Below the pieces are notes generated by a model that was not told the DNA's origin, did not search any database, and saw only the letters and a program-made list of their open reading frames with translations. A DNA stretch of 64,000 nt from contig DISK01000001.1 in assembly GCA_002421905.1 (NCBI GenBank), positions 62,001-126,000 of the forward strand, given 5' to 3'. The position numbers were made by a program, and so were the translations under genes. This DNA comes from Micavibrio sp. UBA6212 (GTDB lineage Bacteria > Pseudomonadota > Alphaproteobacteria > Micavibrionales > Micavibrionaceae). This document shows positions 17,392 through 25,586 of this stretch, piece by piece; within the stretch, counting starts at the first letter, position 1, and each line of letters opens with the position of its first letter.

Positions 17392-18369
17392 ATGTTTTCT
17401 GAAGAAATTGATCGTCTATTGATTTTGATTGTTGCGTCGTTAGGAGCGATGGCAACCTTCGTTGCGATTGTTTTGCCGTTACTTAACAGGACAGAAAAAC
17501 GGGAACGTTACAGCAATGTGATTGAGAAAAAACGAAAAATTCTATTCGATCAGGCAAAGGAACAACTCTATAACAAAAAATCATCAAAAAAACAGGATGA
17601 TGCTCTTTCTACGAGGGAGTCTCTGGCTTTTTTCTTCAAGATCCAGGAACGGTTCGGGGCTTTGGGGGAAAAGGCCCGTGACCAGATGTTACAAGCAGGA
17701 ATTCGTGATCCAAAGGCGCCGATGAAATATCTGATCGCGCGGGCAGCTATCCCTATCGGGTTGATGTTGTTTTCATGGTTGGTTCTGGCTAATGGAGAAA
17801 AGAAGATCGAGCCGTTCTGGATGATGATTGTTATTGTAGGGGTCGGGTTGGCGGGATTTTTTCTGCCCCGTATTTTATTAAAAAATCATATTGTGAAACG
17901 CCAGCAGGAGATTAATCTGACATTTCCGGATGCTCTCGATATGATGTTGATTTGCGTACAGGGTGGTATTGGTCTGGAGCAGACTATTCACCGCGTCGGG
18001 GATGAGATTTCAGAACATAGCCCGACTTTAGCAGAAGAGCTTGGCATTTTAAGTGCAGAGATGGGGATGTTAAATGATCGGCGGCGAGCATTGCAGGATT
18101 TCGCACGACGTGTGGGGAGTGGGGCCGCCAAATCATTTGCTACAGCTATGATTCAGGCTGAACAATATGGAACATCTATTTCCTCGGCTATGCGGGTTAT
18201 TTCTGATGAGCTGCGTGATATGCGGATGGCAGAAGCAGAAAGAAAGGCGGCATCGCTGCCGCCTAAACTAACTGTTCCGATGATTTTGTTTTTCTTGCCT
18301 GCTTTGTTCATTGTTATTCTTGTTCCTGCTTTTCTTGCGGCCCAGTCGGCTGGGGTAGGGCAAGGGTAG
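17392..18369 (+). CDS. tadC: Flp pilus inner-membrane platform protein TadC
   Basis: 325 residues, a GspF-type domain similar to TadB: NLTFPDALDMMLICVQGGIGLEQTI, GTSISSAMRVISDELRDMRMAEAERKA, and a final membrane helix MILFFLPALFIVILVPAF. The AERKAAxLPPKLTVPMIL segment is typical of TadC. Last gene of the plus-strand pilus operon; converges with a TPR lipoprotein gene 18 bases away. Confidence 0.95.
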   Translation: MFSEEIDRLLILIVASLGAMATFVAIVLPLLNRTEKRERYSNVIEKKRKILFDQAKEQLYNKKSSKKQDDALSTRESLAFFFKIQERFGALGEKARDQMLQAGIRDPKAPMKYLIARAAIPIGLMLFSWLVLANGEKKIEPFWMMIVIVGVGLAGFFLPRILLKNHIVKRQQEINLTFPDALDMMLICVQGGIGLEQTIHRVGDEISEHSPTLAEELGILSAEMGMLNDRRRALQDFARRVGSGAAKSFATAMIQAEQYGTSISSAMRVISDELRDMRMAEAERKAASLPPKLTVPMILFFLPALFIVILVPAFLAAQSAGVGQG

Positions 18370-18387
18370 TAGAACATCTCTGAGATT

Positions 18388-19134
18388 TCACTCTTCGGGT
18401 GGTTTGTTTGCGGGCAAAGGTTTTTTCTCTCCCTGATATTCTGGTGGTTCATTCAATGTGCGGATGATCCTGATATTGCGCTCTATCTCGACGCGTGAGG
18501 GGTCGAGTTTTTGTGCTTCATAGAGCATGCTGAGTGCTTTATCCGTATAGCCTTGTGCGGCATAGTTCAGGGCCAGATTGTTCATGACCGGAACCTTATC
18601 TTCGTTACCCCATAATTTGAGGGCCTGATCGAAGGCTTCTTCACCTTTCTTGTACTCTTCTTGGGCATCCAGTGCATTGCCAAGATTTCTCCAGGCACGA
18701 TAATTATTTTTGTCCGCTTTAACGGCTTTGCGTGCATATTTTTCGGCCTGTCCAAAATTCCCTTGGGCGAAATGAACTGCCGAGAGTTCCGTGTTGGCGA
18801 ATGTCGCTATCTCATGGTCTTTGCTGAGTGGAAGCAAGATAGCCTTTGCGTCTTTATATTTTCCAGCTTCGCGCAGAGCCTTGCCGTAACGTGCGGCTAT
18901 GAGCTGGTCTTGTGGATTACTCTTATAGATTTTTTCGATTGTTGAAAGTTTATCCCGTTTATCGCCGTAAAGGATATCTGCATTTTTAATTGGAGCAGAC
19001 AGGCTTGTCTGTGCTCCACCATCATCTGTTGTGTTTGTTGTACAAGCAGTCAGGGCAGGGCTTAGCAGGCATAGGGAAAACAATATAGCCATCATGGATG
19101 GGCGGGGCATTGCTTTCTCGGATAAAAAAGTCAT
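18388..19134 (-). CDS. TPR lipoprotein, TadD-like
   Basis: 248 residues. A signal peptide with lipobox-like LSPALTAC is followed by tetratricopeptide repeats (residues ~70-230): AEKYARKAVKADKNNYRAWR, GEEAFDQALKLWGNEDKVP, ALNYAAQGYTDKALSMLYEA. The arrangement fits TadD, the outer-membrane TPR lipoprotein of Flp pilus loci, although here it is convergent to tadC rather than co-directional. GGAGGA precedes the ATG by 10 bases. Probably transcribed with the upstream minus-strand gene. Confidence 0.78.
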   Translation of the reverse strand: MTFLSEKAMPRPSMMAILFSLCLLSPALTACTTNTTDDGGAQTSLSAPIKNADILYGDKRDKLSTIEKIYKSNPQDQLIAARYGKALREAGKYKDAKAILLPLSKDHEIATFANTELSAVHFAQGNFGQAEKYARKAVKADKNNYRAWRNLGNALDAQEEYKKGEEAFDQALKLWGNEDKVPVMNNLALNYAAQGYTDKALSMLYEAQKLDPSRVEIERNIRIIRTLNEPPEYQGEKKPLPANKPPEE

Positions 19135-19161
19135 AGCAGGGTATTCCTCCGAATAGACGAA

Positions 19162-19875
19162 TTATTCTTTGACAGGTTCGTCAGAGTTGTTGGTTGTGGT
19201 TGTTGGTGGATTTGCAGACGGTTCCTGCGGGGCGGCGTTATTTGATGACGCTGCCTTTTCATTTTGAATCACATCAACTTCATGGCAAGAGTCAGGGCAA
19301 TAATAGAGGCTATATTGTTTGCAGCCTTCTTGTCCGTTGATGCAGGCACGACGAATGCGAACATATTCATTTTTTGCAGCACCAATAATGACATGGCGTT
19401 GCATGATAACTTTGCCCTCGGCATCCAGTGCTTTGAAGTATGTCGCGCCGGGTTTTTTAGGGACGAGGATAATGGTGCGATTGGTGTCGGGAACTGCGCG
19501 AAGGTTCTCTTCATTTCCTACCAAGACGTTGACGGCAGGGCGATCCAGTTCAATAATTTCTGGTTTGTCAGGAGAAATTTTTAGTGGAGCCATTTCCGGT
19601 GCATCGGTCTGACTCGTTTCCAACCCCTCGATTGGTGGGGTATCAATAATTTCTTTTTCATCAATTGGAGGGATTTGAAGACCCATGTTGATTTGTGCCA
19701 TTTTCATTTCATCACCGGCGGCGGGTTCAACGGACATGAAATAGGGAGCACCTGTTCCGGATTTTGCCATTCCGTCGGGAATCAATCCAGTGGCCCCCCA
19801 GATTGCCAATCCAACCATGCAGACGTAGGACAAAGGAAAGAGGATCTTTTTGCGGAATATATTTTTTTCAGACAT
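19162..19875 (-). CDS. Orphan pilus-formation (CpaC N-terminal-like) domain protein
   Basis: 237 residues: an N-terminal membrane segment (ILFPLSYVCMVGLAIWGATGL), a Pro/Glu-rich linker, then a domain (about 100-180) with IIELDRPAVNVLVGNEENLRAV and TIILVPKKPGATYFKALDAEGK. This is the pattern of the N-terminal pilus-formation domain of CpaC/RcpA secretins, here without a secretin domain. It ends with CINGQEGCKQYSLYYCPDSC (four Cys) and a Thr/Asn-rich tail. The domain call is from pattern similarity. Position beside the Tad locus supports a pilus role. Confidence 0.7.
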   Translation of the reverse strand: MSEKNIFRKKILFPLSYVCMVGLAIWGATGLIPDGMAKSGTGAPYFMSVEPAAGDEMKMAQINMGLQIPPIDEKEIIDTPPIEGLETSQTDAPEMAPLKISPDKPEIIELDRPAVNVLVGNEENLRAVPDTNRTIILVPKKPGATYFKALDAEGKVIMQRHVIIGAAKNEYVRIRRACINGQEGCKQYSLYYCPDSCHEVDVIQNEKAASSNNAAPQEPSANPPTTTTNNSDEPVKE

Positions 19876-20076
19876 TAGGAAATCCGTGAGGAAGAAGGGG
19901 TGAATATTTGTTCCGCAAGTATAAGGCCATATTTATAATCCGTCACGGGTTTTTCTTTTTTCCTTGATAAATGGAACAAAACAGAAACATCACAATTGTA
20001 TTTTGTCAGAAAGTTGAGCAGCACATGAACATGGGTTCCGGGCTGTTTGCAATTTGTATGTGATACGGTTTCCAAT

Positions 20077-20105
20077 AAAAAAACCACCCGTTGGGTGGTT
20101 TTTGT
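20077..20105 (-). terminator. Rho-independent terminator after tRNA-Val
   Basis: On the minus strand CCACCC-AAC-GGGTGG is followed by seven T and ATTGG; the stem extends with A/T pairs. It lies 5 bases past the encoded CCA of the tRNA. Confidence 0.85.
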
Positions 20106-20109
20106 AAAA

Positions 20110-20186
20110 TGGTGGGCAATACTGGACTCGAACCAGCGACCTCTACCATGTCAAGATAGCGCTCTAACCAACTGAGCTAATTGCCC
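20110..20186 (-). tRNA. tRNA-Val (GAC)
   Basis: 77 bases including an encoded CCA. Acceptor arms GGGCAAT/ATTGCCC, D-arm GCTC...GAGC, anticodon stem CTATC/GGTAG with loop TTGACAT giving anticodon GAC, and T-arm CTGG-TTCGAGT-CCAG. Anticodon GAC reads the valine codon GUC (and GUU). Confidence 0.95.
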
Positions 20187-20242
20187 TCCGCTTAAGCGGT
20201 ACAGGGGGTGGTTTTAGCGGGATTTTCAACCGAAATCAAGCC

Positions 20243-20632
20243 TTATTCTGAGGTCTTTGTTTCGACAGGATTTCCCAAGATTTCTGTGATTTGCGCGACC
20301 AGATCATTCAAATGGAAAGGTTTGGACAGAACGCGCGCCGGTGTAGCTTGATCACCGTTCGGGCCCATAGCCACGGCCGAGAACCCTGTAATAAAGAGGA
20401 TTTTGATATGAGGGTGCATTTTTGTGGCTTTTTGAGAAAGCTCGATTCCGTCCATCCCCGGCATCACAATATCTGCCAAAAGGAGATCAATGGTCTCGCC
20501 AATGGCTTCCACAGCGTAAAAGGCAGCTAACCCGTCCGCACAACTGGTGACGTGGTGTCCGGCCTTTTCCAGCGCCATCATCAGGAATTGGCGCATCGAA
20601 GGGTCATCTTCAGCAATGAGAATGTGAGACAT
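20243..20632 (-). CDS. cpdR: CpdR-like single-domain response regulator
   Basis: From the ATG at 20632 the product is about 129 residues, just a receiver: MSHILIAEDDPSMRQFL (acidic pair), LLLADIVMPGMDGIEL (phospho-acceptor Asp), LFITGFSA (conserved Thr) and VLSKPFHLNDL (conserved Lys). The order and wording resemble CpdR, the adaptor that in its unphosphorylated form delivers cell-cycle proteins to ClpXP in Caulobacter. An in-frame extension to 20692 overlaps the upstream gene and is unlikely. Located 8 bases after the glycosyltransferase. A CpdR role matches the CtrA site in this window. Confidence 0.85.
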   Translation of the reverse strand: MSHILIAEDDPSMRQFLMMALEKAGHHVTSCADGLAAFYAVEAIGETIDLLLADIVMPGMDGIELSQKATKMHPHIKILFITGFSAVAMGPNGDQATPARVLSKPFHLNDLVAQITEILGNPVETKTSE

Positions 20633-20640
20633 AAACCTTT

Positions 20641-21675
20641 TTAACCATAATCTGGGCGTGCTTCCAAGAATTGTTGTGCGGTTTTCCCCCACGAATATTC
20701 ATCATTTGCAATTTTCGCCCGATCTTGTCGGGTTCCCTCGGCCTTTAGAGCCTGATTTAGGGATTTTCCGAAATCACTATCAATAGACCCCAGTATGGGA
20801 GATGTGATGACGGAATTGGCTGCAACGCAGTTAAGAGCGGCAATCGGTAGCCCACAAGTCATAGCCTCGATCTGGACAATTCCCAAGGTGTCAAACAAGG
20901 ACGGGAAGGCAAATACGTCAGATGATCTGAAACAATCCCCCAAAGCTTGTCCTTCTATTCTTCCCAGAAAATAAACATCCGGATATTTGTTTTTCAGACG
21001 TTCCAGATCCGGCCCATCCCCCACCACAATTTTTGAGCCGTCCCATGATGCATCAAGAAAAGCATCGAGATTTTTTTCTTTTGAAACGCGGCCGACGCTC
21101 AGTGCGATGGGATGGGGTAGATTATCAAATAAATTTTGTTCCCCGACATAGAAAAATCTTTTATCCGCACCTCTGGTCATTGGCATGAACGGGCCTTTGA
21201 ATCCTTTTTCCTTGAGGTGGTCTGCCAATTGTTGAGAGGCAACAAATATTCCGGAGGATGTGTCGTGAAATTTTCTCAAAATATCATAAGTTTTGTCAGA
21301 GACATAAGAGGAGGATTTTTTGAGCGGGCCACTGAGGTGGCTGACAAGAAAATCTGCCCAATTCGAATGAAAACAGGACGTAAAAGGAAGATTTTTCTCA
21401 AGGCAAATAGAACGTGCCGTCCATCCTATGGGGCCTTCGACCGCGATATGAATACGGTCGGGTTTGAATTGTGTGATGGTTTCTTCTGTTTTTTTGCGAC
21501 TGAAAAAAGCGGTTTGCGCCCCATGGATCATTGGTGTGCGGAGCGCGAAGTCTCGTGGCCCCAGAATTTTAACCTCATGGCCTTTTTGTTCGAGTTCTGC
21601 AATCAGATTCTGGTAGGTGCGGACAACGCCGTTGAGTTGGGGTTCCCAAGCATCTGAAATAATCAGGATTTTCAT
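20641..21675 (-). CDS. GT4-family glycosyltransferase
   Basis: 344 residues with a GT-B fold. N-terminal MKILIISDAWEPQLNGVVRT is the start typical of GT4 enzymes such as glucuronosyl/mannosyl-diacylglycerol transferases; IHIAVEGPIGWTARSICLE lies in the acceptor domain, ALSVGRVSKEKNLDAFLDA and DVFAFPSLFDTLGIVQIEAMTCGLPIAAL (the E-x7-E donor motif) in the C-terminal domain. The likely role is transferring a sugar to a lipid or surface glycan; the substrate is not determinable. It forms a unit with cpdR (8-base gap). Confidence 0.88.
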   Translation of the reverse strand: MKILIISDAWEPQLNGVVRTYQNLIAELEQKGHEVKILGPRDFALRTPMIHGAQTAFFSRKKTEETITQFKPDRIHIAVEGPIGWTARSICLEKNLPFTSCFHSNWADFLVSHLSGPLKKSSSYVSDKTYDILRKFHDTSSGIFVASQQLADHLKEKGFKGPFMPMTRGADKRFFYVGEQNLFDNLPHPIALSVGRVSKEKNLDAFLDASWDGSKIVVGDGPDLERLKNKYPDVYFLGRIEGQALGDCFRSSDVFAFPSLFDTLGIVQIEAMTCGLPIAALNCVAANSVITSPILGSIDSDFGKSLNQALKAEGTRQDRAKIANDEYSWGKTAQQFLEARPDYG

Positions 21676-21731
21676 GGTGGTCGTATTCCTTGAGTTCAGT
21701 TATGCTGGCACAGTAAAAAGGTTTTTGAGTT

Positions 21732-23072
21732 ATGATAAGACATCATTTGCTGCTGTGCACGCTTCTTTTAACACTTTTTGGGGGGGCAGAGGCCTCGGCC
21801 CAAGGTATTCCGGCTGCGCCAGATTCTTGCAACCCTGTCTTTGAAGGAATTGTGCCCTTAAGAACGCCGAATTTCGATCAGGCCGCAATTTGGAAAAGAA
21901 CGTTGGGCGTGCAGGGGATTGATCGCCCTAGAGCCTTGATGCGTGTTGCGGATGACGGGGTCATTTCGGTGGGGGAAAGTACCCCTTATACGGAAAAGGA
22001 AGGGTTTCAGTCGCCGCGCTTGCAAATGATTCGTGTCGCAAAAGATGGAAAAATTCTGGTCGATAAATTGACTGATGTTGAACATCTTGAAAATGTCGTG
22101 GATGCATTGTTGCAAAAAGCCCGTGTGGTGGTTCTCGTTCATCTGGTAGAGGGAACCACTCATCGGGCCGCTTTGGTTTATCTGGACGGCAAGGGTGAAA
22201 AAAGAGATCAGAAAATCATCAATGATCCCGATCGGCAAATTACGCCGGTTGGCTTTGTGGCACTGGATGATGGAAGCTTTGTTGTTCTGGCAGAAGGTCG
22301 GGTTAAAAAATCCATAGCTTCTCCCCCGACCACTATTTTGATGTGGGTTAATCAGGATGGATATGTCCGTGCAACCAAAGAATATATGCCCGGCGTTGAT
22401 ACGATCCCGTCTTCTATTCACAAAACCCCGCATGGTGATCTGGTGATGTCGGGACGTATTAAGACCGAGAAAGGCAATCAGGCCGGATGGATTCTTGTGA
22501 CTGAAACGAATGGCAATCTAGTGATGCAACGTCCTTATTCACGCGGAGCTGAGGCGACGCTCCGTGAAGCAATCGGATTGCGCGATGGTGGGTTGCTGGC
22601 TATTGGAGATGCTATTCCGTCGGGGACAGGGGACAAGGCGGCGTGGGTGGTTAAAACCGATTCGTCGGGCATGTCTGTGTGGCAGAAATTCCTGACTGGA
22701 AAATATAGTTATGCGGCAGTTGATCTGGTGCAGCTTGATGATGGGCGCGTTATGACGTTGTGGGCGGCTAGTCCGACGAGCTTTGGTGGACGGCGATTTG
22801 CGCGCTTGGTAACTTTTTCTGAAGAAGGAGCCATCTTGAATGATGAGTCTTTTCTGGAAGGATCAAATTCTATCCCGTTTCGTTTGATAGAAAACAAAGA
22901 CTCTCGTGTCGTCTTAGGGATGGCGGAAACCGGATTTGCGCAGAATAAAACTGATGACCAGATGCAGTATGTAACATATGACAGTTGGATCATGGCTTTG
23001 CCGGATTTGCCTGTCTATCATAACCCTTGTGCGTCTGCGCCGGATCGCAAGCTGGATGATTTGCCGGAATAA
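21732..23072 (+). CDS. Secreted protein with propeller-like repeats, unknown function
   Basis: 446 residues with a clear signal peptide (MIRHHLLLCTLLLTLF...ASAQ). The body carries repeated strands of the form DDGxxVVLAEG / HGDLVMSGR / DGGLLAIGDA / DDGRVMTLWAA, separated by WxxK-type strands (AGWILVTETNGNL, AAWVVKTDSSGMSVW), like a beta-propeller of the PQQ or delta-60 kind. No catalytic motif recognised. Probably periplasmic. Only 15 bases separate it from the following pseudouridine synthase gene. Confidence 0.75.
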   Translation: MIRHHLLLCTLLLTLFGGAEASAQGIPAAPDSCNPVFEGIVPLRTPNFDQAAIWKRTLGVQGIDRPRALMRVADDGVISVGESTPYTEKEGFQSPRLQMIRVAKDGKILVDKLTDVEHLENVVDALLQKARVVVLVHLVEGTTHRAALVYLDGKGEKRDQKIINDPDRQITPVGFVALDDGSFVVLAEGRVKKSIASPPTTILMWVNQDGYVRATKEYMPGVDTIPSSIHKTPHGDLVMSGRIKTEKGNQAGWILVTETNGNLVMQRPYSRGAEATLREAIGLRDGGLLAIGDAIPSGTGDKAAWVVKTDSSGMSVWQKFLTGKYSYAAVDLVQLDDGRVMTLWAASPTSFGGRRFARLVTFSEEGAILNDESFLEGSNSIPFRLIENKDSRVVLGMAETGFAQNKTDDQMQYVTYDSWIMALPDLPVYHNPCASAPDRKLDDLPE

Positions 23073-23087
23073 TGGAAGGTTTTTATA

Positions 23088-24086
23088 GTGAATAGCAGCG
23101 AACAAAGTGAATCGGTTGGTGATACGTTGCATGCCATAATCGGTTATGCAGAAGACGGGTTGCGGTTGGATAAGGCCGTGGCGACGTTGTTGCCCGATTT
23201 TTCACGAACAAGATTGCAAGGATTGATTGAAAGCGGAGAGTGTCTGGTTGACGGGCAGCCCTGTTTATCCTCGTCACGAAAGGTTAAAGCCGGAGAGCAG
23301 ATTGTACTGTCTTTGCCGCCTTTGGAAGACGCAACGCCGGAACCGGAAAATATTCCATTGGAAATATTTTTCGAGGATGAGGATGTGATTGTCCTCAACA
23401 AGCCTGTGGGGATGGTGGTGCATCCGGCCATTGGGCATGCAACGGGAACGTTGGTCAATGCATTGTTATATCATTGTGGAGATAGTTTATCGGGCATTAA
23501 CGGCGTGCGCCGTCCGGGAATTGTGCATCGTCTGGACAAGGATACGTCCGGTCTTATGATGGTTGCCAAGAATGATCTCGCTCATCATCATTTATCCGAA
23601 CAACTTCAAGACAGGTCATTATCGCGCGTGTATCAGGCTTTGGTTTTTGGTGTGCCGTTTCCGCATAAGGGGCGCGTTGAAACCTTGATCGGAAGACACC
23701 CCAGCAACCGTTTGAAGATGGCTGTTGTCAAAGGTAATGGCAAAGAGGCCGCGACCAATTTTACGGTGCTGGAAAATTATAATGATGCGCTGGCGCTGGT
23801 GGAGTGCCGTCTGGAGACAGGCCGAACGCACCAGATCAGGGTTCATATGCAGCATCTGGGGTTTCCTCTGGCAGGGGATGAGTTGTATGGCGTTCAATCA
23901 AACAAAGCGAAATCTATCCTGCGTAAGGGAGGGTATGAAGATGATGTGATTGATGCTGTCATGGCTTTCCCGCGTCAGGCTCTGCACGCCGCCGAAATTT
24001 CTTTTATTCATCCCAAAACAGAAGAGGAGATGCATTTTACATCTCCTCTGCCGAATGATTTGAGCGATCTGTTGAATATGCTTTAG
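23088..24086 (+). CDS. rluD: RluD-family 23S rRNA pseudouridine synthase
   Basis: 332 residues. An N-terminal S4 RNA-binding domain (LRLDKAVATLLPDFSRTRLQGLIESGECLVDG) is followed by the RluA-type catalytic domain with GIVHRLDKDTSGLMMVAKN, containing the catalytic Asp in HRLDKDTSG, and VECRLETGRTHQIRVHMQHLG. Length and domain order match RluD, which modifies helix 69 of 23S rRNA; RluC is the main alternative. It converges on the Cys-rich gene, overlapping its stop codon. Confidence 0.9.
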   Translation: MNSSEQSESVGDTLHAIIGYAEDGLRLDKAVATLLPDFSRTRLQGLIESGECLVDGQPCLSSSRKVKAGEQIVLSLPPLEDATPEPENIPLEIFFEDEDVIVLNKPVGMVVHPAIGHATGTLVNALLYHCGDSLSGINGVRRPGIVHRLDKDTSGLMMVAKNDLAHHHLSEQLQDRSLSRVYQALVFGVPFPHKGRVETLIGRHPSNRLKMAVVKGNGKEAATNFTVLENYNDALALVECRLETGRTHQIRVHMQHLGFPLAGDELYGVQSNKAKSILRKGGYEDDVIDAVMAFPRQALHAAEISFIHPKTEEEMHFTSPLPNDLSDLLNML

Positions 24087-24280
24087 CTGCAATAGCAGGA
24101 GCGAGCCCCATCGCAGGGACGGCGTGTCAGATCAATGTTTGACTTGTTGCGATCAGGTGTTTCTGTCGGTTCATTCACTTCGGCCAGCAATTGGGCGGCA
24201 CGAAAGCTTGTCTGAAGGGCGCCTTCACTCATGCCGCAATCTTCACAGCTTACGCAGGTTACTTCTGGTCTTTTATTCAT
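24083..24280 (-). CDS. Cys-rich 65-residue protein, probably iron-regulated
   Basis: A 65-residue soluble peptide with six cysteines: C9-x2-C12-x2-C15 near the N-terminus and C56-x5-C62-x-C64 at the C-terminus, suggesting a metal or iron-sulphur site. The centre is a helix (LQTSFRAAQLLAEVNE). GAGG lies about 10 bases before the ATG. Two Fur-like boxes lie 60-100 bases upstream. No family recognised. The coding region overlaps the end of rluD by four bases on the other strand. Confidence 0.75.
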   Translation of the reverse strand: MNKRPEVTCVSCEDCGMSEGALQTSFRAAQLLAEVNEPTETPDRNKSNIDLTRRPCDGARSCYCS

Positions 24281-24341
24281 GATGTTGATTCCTCTATTAT
24301 TTTTTAATTCCGTTTATCCGGATATTGGTACTGTATCTAAA

Positions 24342-24356
24342 TGAGAATGATTGTCA
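24342..24356. promoter_or_regulatory. Fur-like box A
   Basis: TGAGAATGATTGTCA matches the 7-1-7 Fur consensus TGATAATNATTATCA at 12 of 14 defined positions. Upstream of the Cys-rich gene (minus strand). Confidence 0.65.
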
Positions 24357-24364
24357 ATCACAAT

Positions 24365-24379
24365 TAAGAATGATTCTCA
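24365..24379. promoter_or_regulatory. Fur-like box B
   Basis: TAAGAATGATTCTCA matches 11 of 14 positions of the 7-1-7 Fur consensus and is spaced 23 bases from box A, about two helical turns. Its GAATGATTC core could also be read by an Irr-type regulator. Confidence 0.5.
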
Positions 24380-24385
24380 AAAGAA

Positions 24386-24614
24386 TTCGATATTTTTTTT
24401 ATGGGGTCTGTCGCGTCATCGCGAGCGAGGGAAACCGGAGAGAAAAAACCTGATGCTTCTATATTAAGATGTAGCGTTTCTTTTTTAAGTGCCCCCCATA
24501 CTAAATTCTGGATTTTTTGTGTGCGAGGATCCATACTTGGGTTTCAGTCACATATTTCCTGCATCGTTCTGGTGTGGAAATTTCAAAGAATAGAAAGAAT
24601 TCAGGGGGTCTGGT
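24386..24614. other. Non-coding stretch ahead of ddl
   Basis: About 230 bases with no supported gene. It contains T-rich tracts and GTCATCGCGAGCGAGGG, which recalls a short dispersed repeat motif seen in other proteobacteria, but there is one copy here. No promoter can be assigned confidently. Confidence 0.3.
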
Positions 24615-25586
24615 ATGCCTAAGACAGTCGCGTTGTTTGTTGGAGGGTGGTCTGCCGAGCGGGAAGTTTCTCTTGAAAAAGGAAAGATTGTCGAGCAGGC
24701 TTTGATCGAGGCCGGATACGATGTGCGCCGGATTGAAGTGTCCAAGAATTTACCTGCGCTGGTTGAGGCTCTGACGCCGCGGCCCGATGTTGTGTTCAAT
24801 AATTTGCATGGGCGCGGTGGGGAAGATGGGATTATTCAGGGCGTTTTGGAAATGCTCGGGATTCCCTATACCCATTCTGGTGTCATGGCCTCTGCAATCG
24901 GGATGAACAAGGCGGCGTGTCGTGCGATGGCGGCTTTTGCCGGTGTACCAGTTGCCAAAGGATGCGTTGCCAAGGTTGCTGATATTTTATCCGGTCAGGT
25001 GATGGCTCCCCCTTATGTGGTCAAGCCCGTTCAGGAAGGGTCAAGTGTGGGGGTCAAGATCGTGCGCGAGCAAAATAATTCTGCCCCGATTGATTTCCCT
25101 GAATGGCAATTCGGAGAGGAAGCTTTGGTTGAAGAATATATTCCGGGCAAGGAGTTGACCGTTGCTGTTCTTGACGGGAAAGCTCAGGCTGTGACCGAAA
25201 TTATTGCTCAAGGCGGATTTTTTGATTATGACGCGAAATACAAGGATCAGCGCACCGAACTGGTCTGTCCGGCAAAAATTCCGGAAGATGTATATAATAA
25301 AGCCTTGGAATATGCTGAATCGGTGTATAGAGTGTGCGGCTGTCAGGGGTTGGCTCGCTGTGATTTCAGGTTTGACGATTCAAAAGGCGTTTCAGGCCTT
25401 TGTTTTCTGGAAATCAATACACAACCGGGCTGCACGCCCCAATCAATCGGGCCTTCTCAGGTCATTTATAATGGTATGTCTTTTTCAGGGCTTTGTGCCC
25501 ATTTGGTAGAAACTGCAAAATGTCTCGATCCGGTACCCGTAGAACATCAATCCTCAACCGACGCGCCGGACAAAAGGCGCGCCTGA
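24615..25586 (+). CDS. ddl: D-alanine--D-alanine ligase
   Basis: 323 residues. ATP-grasp ligase that makes D-Ala-D-Ala for peptidoglycan. Motifs: N-terminal VALFVGGWSAEREVSLEKG (the GG.S.E..VS motif), HGRGGEDGIIQGVLEMLGIPYTHSG, PYVVKPVQEGSSVGV and FLEINTQPGCTPQS, the family's EiNt.PGmT. It overlaps the start of ftsQ and heads the ddl-ftsQ-ftsA cluster. Confidence 0.96.
   Translation: MPKTVALFVGGWSAEREVSLEKGKIVEQALIEAGYDVRRIEVSKNLPALVEALTPRPDVVFNNLHGRGGEDGIIQGVLEMLGIPYTHSGVMASAIGMNKAACRAMAAFAGVPVAKGCVAKVADILSGQVMAPPYVVKPVQEGSSVGVKIVREQNNSAPIDFPEWQFGEEALVEEYIPGKELTVAVLDGKAQAVTEIIAQGGFFDYDAKYKDQRTELVCPAKIPEDVYNKALEYAESVYRVCGCQGLARCDFRFDDSKGVSGLCFLEINTQPGCTPQSIGPSQVIYNGMSFSGLCAHLVETAKCLDPVPVEHQSSTDAPDKRRA

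Noticed and set aside
19875..20087. 70-codon minus-strand frame between tRNA-Val and the orphan pilus gene
   Set aside because: Its only start is a GTG inside the tRNA terminator hairpin; no ribosome site and no protein-like pattern.
24401..24622. Plus-strand frame ahead of ddl
   Set aside because: It overlaps the ddl start, has no ribosome site and low protein-like character.
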